This document shows, piece after piece, positions 37,401 to 46,501 of a stretch of DNA of 64,000 nucleotides. Positions within the stretch are counted from its first letter, which is position 1. Each line of letters opens with the position of its first letter. Under the pieces are notes generated by a model, which saw only the letters and a program-made list of their open reading frames with translations, was not told the DNA's origin and ran no database searches. This DNA is from Wuchereria bancrofti (Eukaryota; Nematoda; Chromadorea; Rhabditida; Onchocercidae), in assembly GCA_005281725.1 (NCBI GenBank), contig SSBO01000003.1, positions 9,403,508 through 9,467,507 on the forward strand, in the 5' to 3' direction. The position numbers and the translations under genes are program-made.

Positions 37401-38586
37401 AGATGGTAATAATAAAAACAGTGATACAACCAATAACCTTTACCATCATTTTTATACCGTAATCGATAGGTATTTATTAATCAATTAGCAATAATTAACC
37501 TTTGACATATTTATAAGTAATTAGTAGTAATCAATATCAGTTCAACGGACTATTCCATTATTTATAACTAGTAATCAATTATCGAACAATCTCTTTGCTA
37601 TACTTGTGCTTTTTCTTTCTTTCTTTCTTTCTCCCTCTCTCTCTCTCTCTGCTCTCTTTAGTAGTACAAGCAAGTTGACTTATCCAATAAAAGGTAACAA
37701 ACAAATTTTGGAGAATGTTTGACGAAGATTGAATTTCACTCTACTGAAATACTCACATGCAAACATACACACAGACACATACATACATACAGACACACAT
37801 ACACACACACACATGCATACATACCTTAGAAGGATGAATTTCTCAATAAAATATGCAAAGTGTGGGCGTGAAAGGACGTTGCTGATATGATGCCACTGAG
37901 AAGGAAAAGTGTTAAGTACAAAGATTCCTTGTAAATTTGTTCTATTTGTAATTTTCTTGTTGTAGTAGCAAATATTGTTATTGTAATAACAATTATTTGT
38001 TAATGTTACATTTAGCTCTATGCTATTAATTTTAATTTGCTAATAATCATTATTGTATTATTTGCTTTCATTACAACAATTCTTACACCTACTTATTGAT
38101 ATAATAATACCTCTTTGTTTTATTTGTATCACAAATCAATTTCTTGTTTTTCAATTTTCTTTCTTTCCTTATTTATTTTTTCTTTTCAAAAATTTTTATA
38201 TTTTTTTTTGGAATCAAAAAAAAAAGTTTTTTTTTTTTTTAAAATAAAAATTAACCTGTTCGAGATTGCGGTGAATGATTTTGTAAACTTTGCAAAAGTT
38301 GTTGTTGATGTATAAAATTAGCATAATATTGTTGCAAATGTGGATTGAACAATGATAATTGAGCGGCCATTTGATTCGGAAAAACGGAACTACCGGTTGT
38401 AGTTGATGTTACAGCCGGAAATGCTGCTGCTGCAGCCATAAATGGTAAACTTGGAAAAGCCATAGTTGCAGCAGCAGCTGCTGCAAAACGTTGTTTTTCT
38501 TTATCCATATCAGCGGTACTACTACTACTACTACTACCTGTACTACCACTGCTAGACGGTAATGAACACATTCTTGGCAATGACAT
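15021..38586 (-). CDS. RNF220-middle-region-like protein without RING, 7 exons
   Basis: Exons on the minus strand, 5' to 3': 38586-38256, 36450-36391, 18022-17899, 17775-17654, 17430-17270, 15510-15409, 15143-15021. All are GT-AG and in phase, giving 1,023 coding bases and 340 residues. The N-terminus is Ser- and Ala-rich with Gln/His runs (residues 1-110). About residue 140 comes PICMLCDEKLASEHNWIEH, a CxxC...H...H zinc-finger-like unit. About residue 200 comes ELLRIRSNQQKRLG. This pair and its order resemble the region of human RNF220 before its RING. Near the C-terminus CRFCERHHEYL and CHNCFLKLRAQ give two more CxxC pairs, but no RING consensus is present. Inference: a zinc-binding nuclear or ubiquitin-pathway regulator. 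The TTTTCAG acceptor at 38597, 10 bases before the ATG, suggests trans-splicing or an upstream noncoding exon. AATAAA overlaps the stop codon. Confidence 0.72.
16463..17269 (-). other. Intron of the RNF220-like gene (part outside the duplication)
   Basis: AT-rich intron between the exon at 17430-17270 and the terminal exons. Two or three diverged copies of a TATACTATTAAGAAATA...ATAATTAAAATTTAA phrase lie at about 16690-17130. No other signal. Confidence 0.6.
18144..18735. repeat. About 138-bp direct repeat pair
   Basis: A block starting ACGTCTTAAAATAGAAATGA and running through AAGCAAGTCATAATGAGCAT and GATGACTATCATTATCAT to TTAGTGTTATT occurs at 18144-18279 and 18596-18733 with few mismatches. 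Between them lies TAATAATGA-type simple sequence. Confidence 0.8.
18966..19960. repeat. 91-bp minisatellite, eleven copies
   Basis: GACGTACGTGTTAACGCTGA recurs at 18985, 19075, 19166, 19257, 19348, 19439, 19530, 19623, 19713, 19804 and 19895 (spacing 90-93). Each unit continues with GTGACGAACACTTTTTTCAC, TTTTTTAGCTAATAAATTAA, then CCTTCCCAGTTAACC or TCTTCCCAGTTAACTAG. The units contain ACGTACGT and GTTAAC palindromes. C/T variants at one site mix along the array, suggesting recent homogenisation. No reading frame is kept. Confidence 0.95.
20075..20145. repeat. TGTA/TG microsatellite
   Basis: GTATGTATGTATGTTTGTAT-type repeats alternating TG and TGTA steps inside the long intron. Confidence 0.85.
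20850..21045. repeat. About 34-bp tandem repeat
   Basis: Five or six copies of AGTAGTATTTAACAAAATGA followed by TTACTTTTAAGTAA. Confidence 0.85.
21205..21282. repeat. GA-rich microsatellite
   Basis: GAGAGAGAGGGAGAGGGAGA followed by A-rich sequence. One of many GA/CT tracts in this intron; others lie at 22932-22960, 23318-23353, 24659-24680, 27150-27178, 28380-28425, 29238-29270, 31976-32001, 32194-32210, 32918-32985, 36868-36895 and 37082-37133. Confidence 0.85.
21380..21625. repeat. About 90-bp tandem repeat, three copies
   Basis: Copies carry AACATTTAAATAAATTGTTA, ATGCAAAATTGTAT and CTTATTGTTTCAGAT. TTGTTTCAG is a good 3' splice site consensus on the plus strand and is repeated with the unit, but no exon follows. 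Confidence 0.8.
23483..23560 (+). other. GC-rich triplet island in the long intron
   Basis: Bases 23495-23529 are 30/35 G+C (GCCGCCGCCGGCGTCACC and on) in sequence that is otherwise about three-quarters A+T. From the ATG at 23483 it reads MNDKAAAGVTATAAVSLKNG on the plus strand. The minus strand is also open and Ala-rich but has no clear splice sites. Ala codons are GCC/GCG, unlike the GCA/GCT used by the host gene. Function unknown. Confidence 0.5.
24408..24474 (+). other. GC-richer island ending in a T tract
   Basis: CCCAGTTCAGTAATAAAATA is followed by CTTCGTGACGAGCGGTGTTA and GCTGAC, then about 20 T. The ends can pair weakly (GTTCAGTAA with TTAGCTGAC). It could be a small Pol III-type transcript or simply conserved intronic DNA. 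Weak evidence. Confidence 0.2.
26164..26175 (-). promoter_or_regulatory. DR1-like nuclear-receptor site
   Basis: TGACCTTTGACA, close to the inverse of the DR1 consensus AGGTCAAAGGTCA bound by HNF4/COUP-type nuclear receptors. Single match, uncertain. Confidence 0.3.
27700..28205. repeat. About 95-115-bp repeat, five copies, with ACACGTGT palindrome
   Basis: Each copy has TTATTCAAATTTAAC, then ATTAATTGATGATATTAG, then AAATGACACGTAACACGTGT or ...CACGTAT. The motif begins near 27759, 27854, 27953, 28064 and 28178. Copies 1, 3 and 5 carry the perfect palindrome GTAACACGTGTTAC with an E-box; copies 2 and 4 carry GTAACACGTATTAC. Confidence 0.9.
30305..31015. repeat. Diverged short repeats
   Basis: ATATCAATGATTTAAAAAAA is repeated three times at 30360-30450. 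Then several copies of an ATTACTTATTTTATTTATTG / AATTTTCAATGAA phrase occur at 30480-30860, and TATTAACTCAAA copies at 30850-30930. All are noncoding. Confidence 0.65.
31202..31222. promoter_or_regulatory. POU/homeodomain-type palindrome
   Basis: ATGCTAATTAGCAT is a perfect 14-base palindrome, immediately followed by ATGCAAA overlap. It holds two POU octamer-like halves and a TAATTA homeodomain core. Inferred cis element of the host gene's long intron. Confidence 0.35.
33620..33668. repeat. TGCA microsatellite
   Basis: ATGCGTGCATGCGTGCATGC continuing with CATGCATGCATGCACGCATG. Self-complementary, so it can form hairpins. Confidence 0.9.
35276..35338. other. Inverted-repeat island
   Basis: GCACT-GT-AGTGC (35276-35287), then GGATCGGT (35292-35299) pairing perfectly with ACCGATCC (35331-35338) across a 31-base loop. 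GC-richer than its surroundings. The loop is unstructured, so a microRNA is unlikely. Confidence 0.25.
35884..35965. repeat. Direct repeat of an ACGTACTTCACGTAGAAA motif
   Basis: ACGTACTTCACGTAGAAA occurs at about 35892 and 35936, each followed within about 30 bases by AGACATTTCAT. The pair is noncoding. Confidence 0.75.
36451..38255 (-). other. First intron of the RNF220-like gene
   Basis: 1.8-kb intron with GA/CT tracts (36868-36895, 37082-37133, 37618-37652) and a CA/CATA microsatellite (37765-37825). It also has two DR1-like motifs, GGGTCAAAGGTTA at 37303-37315 and TAACCTTTGACA at 37496-37507. No other exon seen. Confidence 0.65.
37303..37315 (+). promoter_or_regulatory. DR1 nuclear-receptor site
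   Basis: GGGTCA-A-AGGTTA, matching 10 of 12 half-site positions of a DR1 element. An inverse-orientation near match lies at 37496-37507. Candidate enhancer near the 5' end of the minus-strand gene. Confidence 0.35.
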
Positions 38587-39328
38587 TACAAGAAATCTGA
38601 AAATAAAATTTAAAAAAAAAAAAATTAAAATGAAATTTAAAATATAATTATCAATAAATATCACAGACAACACTTAATTAAATTTCATTAATTTTATTGA
38701 AATATTTACATTTGCTAGCTAATTATTATCATTCATTTCATTCTTCATTTTATAAAATTAACCCAAAATTAATTCTTACATTAATTAATTTAAATTAAAA
38801 CAATATGAACTTTATTACATCTTTATAAATTAGTATTAATAAACAATATACTGATATGATGGATAAATATTTGTAATAAAGCTTAATATTTCCCTATGAT
38901 ATTGTTTATTTGTTTTATTATATGCATACATAATTTTAAAATAATTTTTTATCTTATTTAAAAAATGATTTTGGACAATTAAAAAAATGACAGTTATATT
39001 CGTTATTATTACACAATTATCAAAATTCGAATTCTTATATGAAAGAAGTCCAGAAAAATGATATGCAACTAAAATAAGTGTTAATGATAATGCTTGAAAA
39101 TTATGCTAAAAATTTTTGATGGAATTAAAATTTTCGAAAAAAAAAAGACCACAACCGTTATTGTTTGTTTCTTTAAAGACATAAGTAAATTTCATTTACT
39201 TATTTAGATAGACCTTTTGCAATACTTTTCAATTATTCAATCTATCATGTAATTGATGAGATTTTTCTTTTCTTTTTTCTTAAATTTTCTTTTCATCTTT
39301 TCTTATTTTTTTTTTAAATTGAAGTTTA

Positions 39329-39785
39329 ATCATTCATTCATTCATTCATTCATTCATTCATTCATTCATTCATTCATTCATTCATTCATTCATTCATTCA
39401 TTCATTCATTCATTCATTCATTTCATTCATTCATTCATTCATTCATTCATTCATTCATTCATTCATTCATTCATTCATTCATTCATTCATTCATTCATTC
39501 ATTCATTCATTTCATTCATTCATTCATTCATTCATTCATTCATTCATTCATTCATTCATTCATTCATTCATTCATTCATTCAATTCATTCATTCATTCAT
39601 TCATTCATTCATTCATTCATTCATTCATTCATTCATTCATTCATTCATTCATTCATTCATTCATTCATTCATTCATTCATTCATTCATTCATTCATTCAT
39701 TCATTCATTCATTTTCATTTCATTTCATTTCATTTTCATTTTCATTTTCATTTTCATTTTATTTCATTTTATTTCATTCATTCCG
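39329..39785. repeat. TTCA tetranucleotide array in the palindrome loop
   Basis: About 390 bases of TTCA repeats with rare single-base slips, then TTTCATTTCATTTTCATTTT-type decay and ATTCCGGAACTG. The long Phe-Ile-His-Ser reading frame across it is an artefact of the repeat. Confidence 0.97.
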
Positions 39786-40607
39786 GAACTGTTTCTGTTT
39801 TTTCCTTCAAATGTTCACTTTTTCTATTCAATCATTTATTCACATTTAAACTTTTACTTATTTATTCATTTAATCTAAACTTCAATTTAAAAAAAAAATA
39901 AGAAAAGATGAAAAGAAAATTTAAGAAAAAAGAAAAGAAAAATCTCATCAATTACATGATAGATTGAATAATTGAAAAGTATTGCAAAAGGTCTATCTAA
40001 ATAAGTAAATGAAATTTACTTATGTCTTTAAAGAAACAAACAATAACGGTTGTGGTCTTTTTTTTTTCGAAAATTTTAATTCCATCAAAAATTTTTAGCA
40101 TAATTTTCAAGCATTATCATTAACACTTATTTTAGTTGCATATCATTTTTCTGGACTTCTTTCATATAAGAATTCGAATTTTGATAATTGTGTAATAATA
40201 ACGAATATAACTGTCATTTTTTTAATTGTCCAAAATCATTTTTTAAATAAGATAAAAAATTATTTTAAAATTATGTATGCATATAATAAAACAAATAAAC
40301 AATATCATAGGGAAATATTAAGCTTTATTACAAATATTTATCCATCATATCAGTATATTGTTTATTAATACTAATTTATAAAGATGTAATAAAGTTCATA
40401 TTGTTTTAATTTAAATTAATTAATGTAAGAATTAATTTTGGGTTAATTTTATAAAATGAAGAATGAAATGAATGATAATAATTAGCTAGCAAATGTAAAT
40501 ATTTCAATAAAATTAATGAAATTTAATTAAGTGTTGTCTGTGATATTTATTGATAATTATATTTTAAATTTCATTTTAATTTTTTTTTTTTTAAATTTTA
40601 TTTTCAG

Positions 40608-40948
40608 ATTTCTTGTAATGTCATTGCCAAGAATGTGTTCATTACCGTCTAGCAGTGGTAGTACAGGTAGTAGTAGTAGTAGTAGTACCGCTGATATGGA
40701 TAAAGAAAAACAACGTTTTGCAGCAGCTGCTGCTGCAACTATGGCTTTTCCAAGTTTACCATTTATGGCTGCAGCAGCAGCATTTCCGGCTGTAACATCA
40801 ACTACAACCGGTAGTTCCGTTTTTCCGAATCAAATGGCCGCTCAATTATCATTGTTCAATCCACATTTGCAACAATATTATGCTAATTTTATACATCAAC
40901 AACAACTTTTGCAAAGTTTACAAAATCATTCACCGCAATCTCGAACAG
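40608..40948 (+). pseudogene. Mirror copy of the first exon of the RNF220-like gene
   Basis: Same ATG (40618-40620), Ala/Ser-rich reading frame, acceptor and GTTAAT donor as the minus-strand exon 38596-38256. Downstream of its donor lies only the N and TTCA repeats, so it has no further exons and is probably not a separate gene. Confidence 0.85.
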
Positions 40949-40985
40949 GTTAATTTTTATTTTAAAAAAAAAAAAAACTTTTTTN

Positions 40986-41790
40986 TCATTCACTCATTCA
41001 CTCATTCATTCATTCATTCATTCATTCATTAATTCATTCATTCATTCATTCATTCATTCATTCACTCATTCATTCATTCACTCATTCATTCATTCATTCA
41101 TTCATTCACTCATTCACTCATTCATTCATTCATTCATTCATTCATTCATTCATTCATTCATTCATATTCATTCATTCATTCATTCATTCATTCATTCATT
41201 CATTCATTCATTCATTCATATTCATTCATTCATCCATTCATTCATTCATTCATTCATTCATTCATTCATTCATTCATTCATTCATTCATTCATTCATTCA
41301 TTCATTCATTCATTCATTCATTCATTCATTCATTCATTCATTCATTCATTCATTCATTCATTCATTCATTCATTCATTCATTCATTCATTCATTCATTCA
41401 TTCATTCATTCATTCATTCATTCATTCATTCATTCATTCATTCATTCATTCATTCATTCATTCATTCATTCATTCATTCATTCATTCATTCATTCATTCA
41501 TTCATTCATTCATTCATTCATTCATTCATTCATTCATTCATTCATTCATTCATTCATTCATTCATTCATTCATTCATTCATTCATTCATTCATTCATTCA
41601 TTCATTCATTCATTCATTCATTCATTCATTCATTCATTCATTCATTCATTCATTCATTCATTCATTCATTTCATTTCATTTCATTTTCATTTTCATTTTC
41701 ATTTTCATTTTATTTCATTTTATTTCATTCATTCCGGAACTGGTGAATGAATGAATGAATGAATGAATGAGTGAATGAGTGAATGAGTAA
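40986..41790. repeat. Long TTCA array, then inverted TGAA array
   Basis: Over 680 bases of TTCA with some ACTC variants, then the same TTTCATTTCATTTTC decay and ATTCCGGAACTG seen at 39714-39793. Here that is followed by GTGAATGAATGAATGAATGA, the complementary repeat. The shared end suggests this block and the loop array are two assembled versions of one locus. Confidence 0.95.
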
Positions 41791-44700
41791 ATGGGTAGTC
41801 CATTTTGTTATGCTTCAAACATTTCCTCACTTTTCATTCGTTCACTGAAATACCATTTATCATTGAGGGAGCCTATTTGATTGACAGAGACAGGAAGAAG
41901 AGAAGAAGTATACCAATCTCTCATTCATTTCATGTTCCGCCCTTTTTCCCCCTTTTTATCATCTCCAACCTTTTCTAAAAATATGTCTTCATTTAAGTTT
42001 TTTTTTTTTTTGTAAAATTTTAAAATATTTTTACGCTGATTAAAAATATTTTTAGTCTATCATTGAATTACAGTGATATGATGATAGTATTTTGATGATA
42101 ATAGTTAATGATAACGAATAATTATGATAATAATTTATTGAACGATTCAACAATGATAGTATCAAATGATATGCATTATGATTTCTGTCATTTTTCTGTT
42201 CTTTGATCTTTTCAAGTTAAAATATTCTAATTTTGTGCACTAATTATCATATTATAAAATTTATTCTCTTTACTATAAATCATTACTATAAAATAACTAC
42301 TAAATAACTCTTATAAATAGTCAAATTAATTGAATAATGTGAAATTTATTAGATGATTTAATCAAAAGTTTTCTATTATAACCTATAAATAAGTGCAATT
42401 TATTATATATAAAATTGTTCCTCTAAACTTTCATTATTTTTTAAAATTATCTGTTTTGATTTTTGTCTTTCCGTTTTTTTTAAAAAATTCAACCGCTCTG
42501 TTTTTTTCAGATACAATATCAATAACTATTAAAATTTGCCCAAGCTCATACATATCGATTTTTTTTTTTTGCAATCATTTCATTTGAATTTCTAAGGTAT
42601 TTTAAAATTTTTGCTAAACGATGAATGTGTAATGAATGCAAAATATAGCATAACAAAGTGTAAAATAAATATGTTTGTGTGAAAAAATACAAAGCTTTCA
42701 AATTGAAAGCTAACAAGAAATAAACACTGTTTCTTCTTTTTTTTTTTTTTTTGAAAGATTTATTAGAGATAGAAGTAAGATGTTGCGATGAAAAAAAAAA
42801 AAACGACATTCCCCAGTTTTTGCTGAAGAACTATTTGAAATTTTATTTTCTAAAATGAACAGATAGGAAATTTTATTTTATTGTATAAAAGTAAAGGAAA
42901 CAAAAAAACAAAAAAAAAAAACACTGTAACGAGTTACAGTATACATTAAAATGAACATATAATTTAGGTTGTTTTAAAAGTTTGCAAAAAATTTAATTCA
43001 GATAGTCCTAAATCTTAAGCAATCAAAAGGCATTGTTGAATTGAAATGAGAAAAATCATCCACATTAACCTATTTGGTAAATTTTTAAAAAGTGAAATTT
43101 ATTTTTTATTTGTTCAATTTAGGATTAACATTCAGTTGGCATTGATAAATTGTGCAAATTTGATCAAAATTTTACAATATGAATTATTTGAAAATTTCAA
43201 CTTCACATTTCATTGTATTAAAATTTCGTGGTATAATGATAAGAAGCAGGTAAAATAATTTTAGAAAATGGAGGAGGAAGTAATTTCATTTACATATGTG
43301 TATATAATCATTTTAATCAAATTCCAATCAAATAAAATGAGTTAATTCATTTTATATGCATATAAATTATTTTAAACTGCTAAATTTTGTTAGAAAAAAT
43401 TAAAAAAAAAATTTGTTTGTTTCAAAGTTAATTCCAATTAGCATTTGATAAAACCAAAAAAAAAAACATTACTTTATGATAATAATTACTAATTATTTTT
43501 AGGAAATGATAAATGGAACCAGCATTAGAATTCATATAATGCAATGCAATATTCAAATACTAATAGTAATAATTTTTATAATAATAATTATTCATTCCTA
43601 TTTTTTGAATTTTTTTTTATATGTAATTGTTGAAATGACGTTTCCAATCAGCTTAATTTTCATTTAATTTTTGGTGGCTATAGAATAATACTCAAAGATT
43701 GAAATAATTAATTATATTTAAAACAATTCAAGAATACTTAGTAACATACAACTATTATTATTATTATTATTTCATTCAACGCATTGAAAAATATAACAAA
43801 TTTTTTAAATAATTACAGTTCATTTTTGTGACAAATTTTGCATTCATATTAAGTCTAATTTTTTTTGAAAAAAATTTTAATTCAAATTATTAACATTTAA
43901 ATATTAAAATGACATATATTATAATTCATAAACAATAATAATAATAATAGTATATTTGATTGAAAATTGTAATAAATTACTAATCTATTGAAATATATGC
44001 AAATATATGTATAATATACTATCAAAATGTTATAATTCAATAAAATTAGCTTAATTTAACTTATCACACATAATTGATTGAAATTTTTGATGCATATTTT
44101 GAGTAAATTAATTTATTCAAAATACCAAAAATATATTTATCCCTTTGATCATTTTTTTTTTTTCTTCTTATTGATTTATACAAAAAACAAAAAATACTTT
44201 TTCGTGTTTATTTGAAACAAAGTAATATCAAACAGCGATAATGGCATTTCATTTTTTTTTTCGCTTTAAAATGAACAATTTTCATTCAAATTGAACCAAA
44301 CAAACAAAATTGGTTTATTTGGTCGACAAAATGTATGCATTCCACATGCATAAATGTATATTTCCTAAACATTAACAAATAACTGAACATTTAGCAATTA
44401 GATGAAAATGAAGCTTTTCAAATGCTTTCAAAAATTTATTTATTCATTTTTGAAACTAATCATTTTCTTTCTTTTTTGTTTTGCTTTTCGTTATCATTCC
44501 AATTTGTAGTTATGAAGTAAATAATTTTTATATTTGTAATATTTGCTACTAAATGTATTTCTATTTCTAATATATATTCCTATTTGTGTATTATTCCTAG
44601 ATTTTTTTTTTATTCCTATTTATTTGTACATATGAATTAATTTTTATATTTGTAATATTTCTACGATATGTATTCCTACTTGTATCATTTCTACAATATG

Positions 44701-45600
44701 TATTTCTATTTCAAATATGTATATATATTCCTATTTGCATTATTCCTATTTATTTGTAAATACGAAGTAACTAATTTTTATATTGATAAACTTTATAATA
44801 TTGTATTTTTTATTTCCTATTTAATTATTGTTGTAATTTAGTTATATTATAATAATAATAAATGTTTTAGTAGTTTGATCAAATACTAATTTTACTTTAT
44901 TTTCTAAATTTATTCGACAAATTTATGAATGAATTCATTGAAGAATATTTGTCAAATTTTTATATTGTTAACACTAACTTTTTTTTTGCAATTTTTGGAA
45001 AAGAAAAAAAAATTGTCAAATAATTCAAAACTATTTACTAATTTCTCAAAAGTGTAATTTCAATGTTCCGTCCAATGAATTTCATAAAATAAAGCATTAA
45101 TTTTATTATTATAACTAAATTAAAAACGTCAATCTCTTGTTGCCGATTACTACTAACGCTAGCAAAAATACATCTTAACGTGTAACACGTGAGTTTATTA
45201 AGTATTTCAGTATAAAATACAAATTGCATTATTTACAATCATGAATATATTTCCGTGTTGTTTGACGTAATTATGCCAGTATTTTTAAAACAATAAATGG
45301 CTTATGGTTTCTCTCAAACAGACTTCACAAGATTTCAGATTACAAAAAGGAAAATGAAATTCTAGCATTAAAGAATTAAAAAGTTAATGTACTATTATAA
45401 CATATCGTAAATGTTTTGAAGTAAGCGTATACTTAATAAAATGTAAAATCATTAAATAAGTAAGTCTAACATTAACTATTATCTAATTTAAAAGAGTTGA
45501 AAAATTTTGTGTTAAAAAAGAAATGAACGATATAATAGGCAAAAATGTGAAGAGCTGAAGGTAAACTTTAAATAACGAATGATAAAAAAGTTAACAGCTG
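41791..45600. other. Intergenic, no gene seen
   Basis: AT-rich sequence upstream of the minus-strand gene. It contains scattered ATG/ATA simple sequence, poly-T runs, an 8-base inverted repeat ACTGTAAC/GTTACAGT at 42923-42940, and repeats of a TTTGTAATATTTCTACGATA-like phrase at 44500-44780. ACGT cores occur at 45177-45191 and 45247. Open frames here are short and low complexity. Confidence 0.6.
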
Positions 45601-45774
45601 GCATATATAATTAATTATGCCAAGGTATATCATCTAAATAAGTGTAAATACTACAATAATTAAAACAAATTAAAAGATCAAACTTTGTTTTCGCAATTTT
45701 TATCAAAAAGCAAAAAAGAAAAAAAAGCAGGAAAGAATTATCGAGAAGTAGGTAAGAAGAAATTAGTATTGTTG

Positions 45775-46235
45775 AAAGTTGTAGTAGTGACGATGCTGGT
45801 GATGATGTTAGTGATAATGGCGGTAATAGTGATAGTAGTGGCGGTGATTGCAGTAGTAGTTGATTGGGACAGGAGAGGACAATATGGTAAATGGATAATC
45901 GATTACAGATGACATAGTGATAATGATGATAATAATGATGATGGATGAAGATGATGATGGATGATTGTGATAATAATAATGACAATGATGATAGATGATG
46001 ATGATGACGATGATAAAGATGATAGATGCTGATGATAATGATAATAATGATGATATATGCTGACGATAATGATAATGATAATAATGATGATGGATGAAGA
46101 TGATGATGGATGATTATGATAATAATAATGATAATGATGATAGATGCTGATGCTAATGATAATAATGATGACGATTATAATGATAATAATAATAGACGAT
46201 AATGATAAGAGATAATGATGATAGGATAATGAAGA
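45775..46235. repeat. GTA/GAT trinucleotide region
   Basis: GTAGTAGTGACGATGCTGGT, then GATGATAATAATGATGATGG, with three longer copies of a GATGGATGAAGATGATGATG block. It is open on both strands because of the triplet period; not taken as coding. Confidence 0.85.
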
Positions 46236-46337
46236 CTAGTTACAGTACTAATCAGAGTAGTCGTAAGTTTGTCGTCAAAACTGAAAGGCAGTGGTGATGG
46301 GAGCAGAAGAGAGAAAGATGCCTTCGAGTATCATCAA

Positions 46338-46501
46338 ATGACTGACTGACTGACTCACTCACTCACTCACTCACTCATTCACTTACTCACTGACTGACTG
46401 ACTGACCGACTGACTACATTTGAGCACTCACTCACTCACTAACTGACTGACTGACTGACTACACTTAGGCACTCACTCACTCATTCACTAACTCACTGAT
46501 T
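46338..46501. repeat. ACTG/ACTC tetranucleotide array
   Basis: Blocks of GACTGACTGACTGACT alternating with CACTCACTCACTCACT, with a larger period of roughly 55-60 bases marked by CTACATTTGAGCACTCA and CTACACTTAGGCACTCA. Confidence 0.9.

Larger units (their letters stand above)
38220..40984. repeat. Large inverted repeat (1.1-kb arms) ending at an N
   Basis: Arms 38220-39328 and 39876-40984 are reverse complements with no difference found in the stretches compared, including homopolymer lengths, around a 547-base loop. The outer end of the right arm is the N at 40985. The left arm carries the first coding exon of the minus-strand gene; the right arm carries the same exon on the plus strand. 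The pattern is typical of a fold-back chimera or mis-joined contig. A true palindrome cannot be excluded from sequence alone. Confidence 0.95.

Noticed and set aside
39253..39849. 198-codon open frame rich in Phe-Ile-His-Ser
   Set aside because: It is the translation of a TTCA microsatellite; tetranucleotide repeats give such frames by chance and there is no splice or start context.
45611..45985. Open frames on both strands of the GTA/GAT region
   Set aside because: Triplet microsatellites stay open in several frames on both strands. The peptides are low complexity and no motif is present.
46275..46310. AGGCAGTG, the miR-34 seed
   Set aside because: The following bases do not match miR-34 and no hairpin partner is visible.
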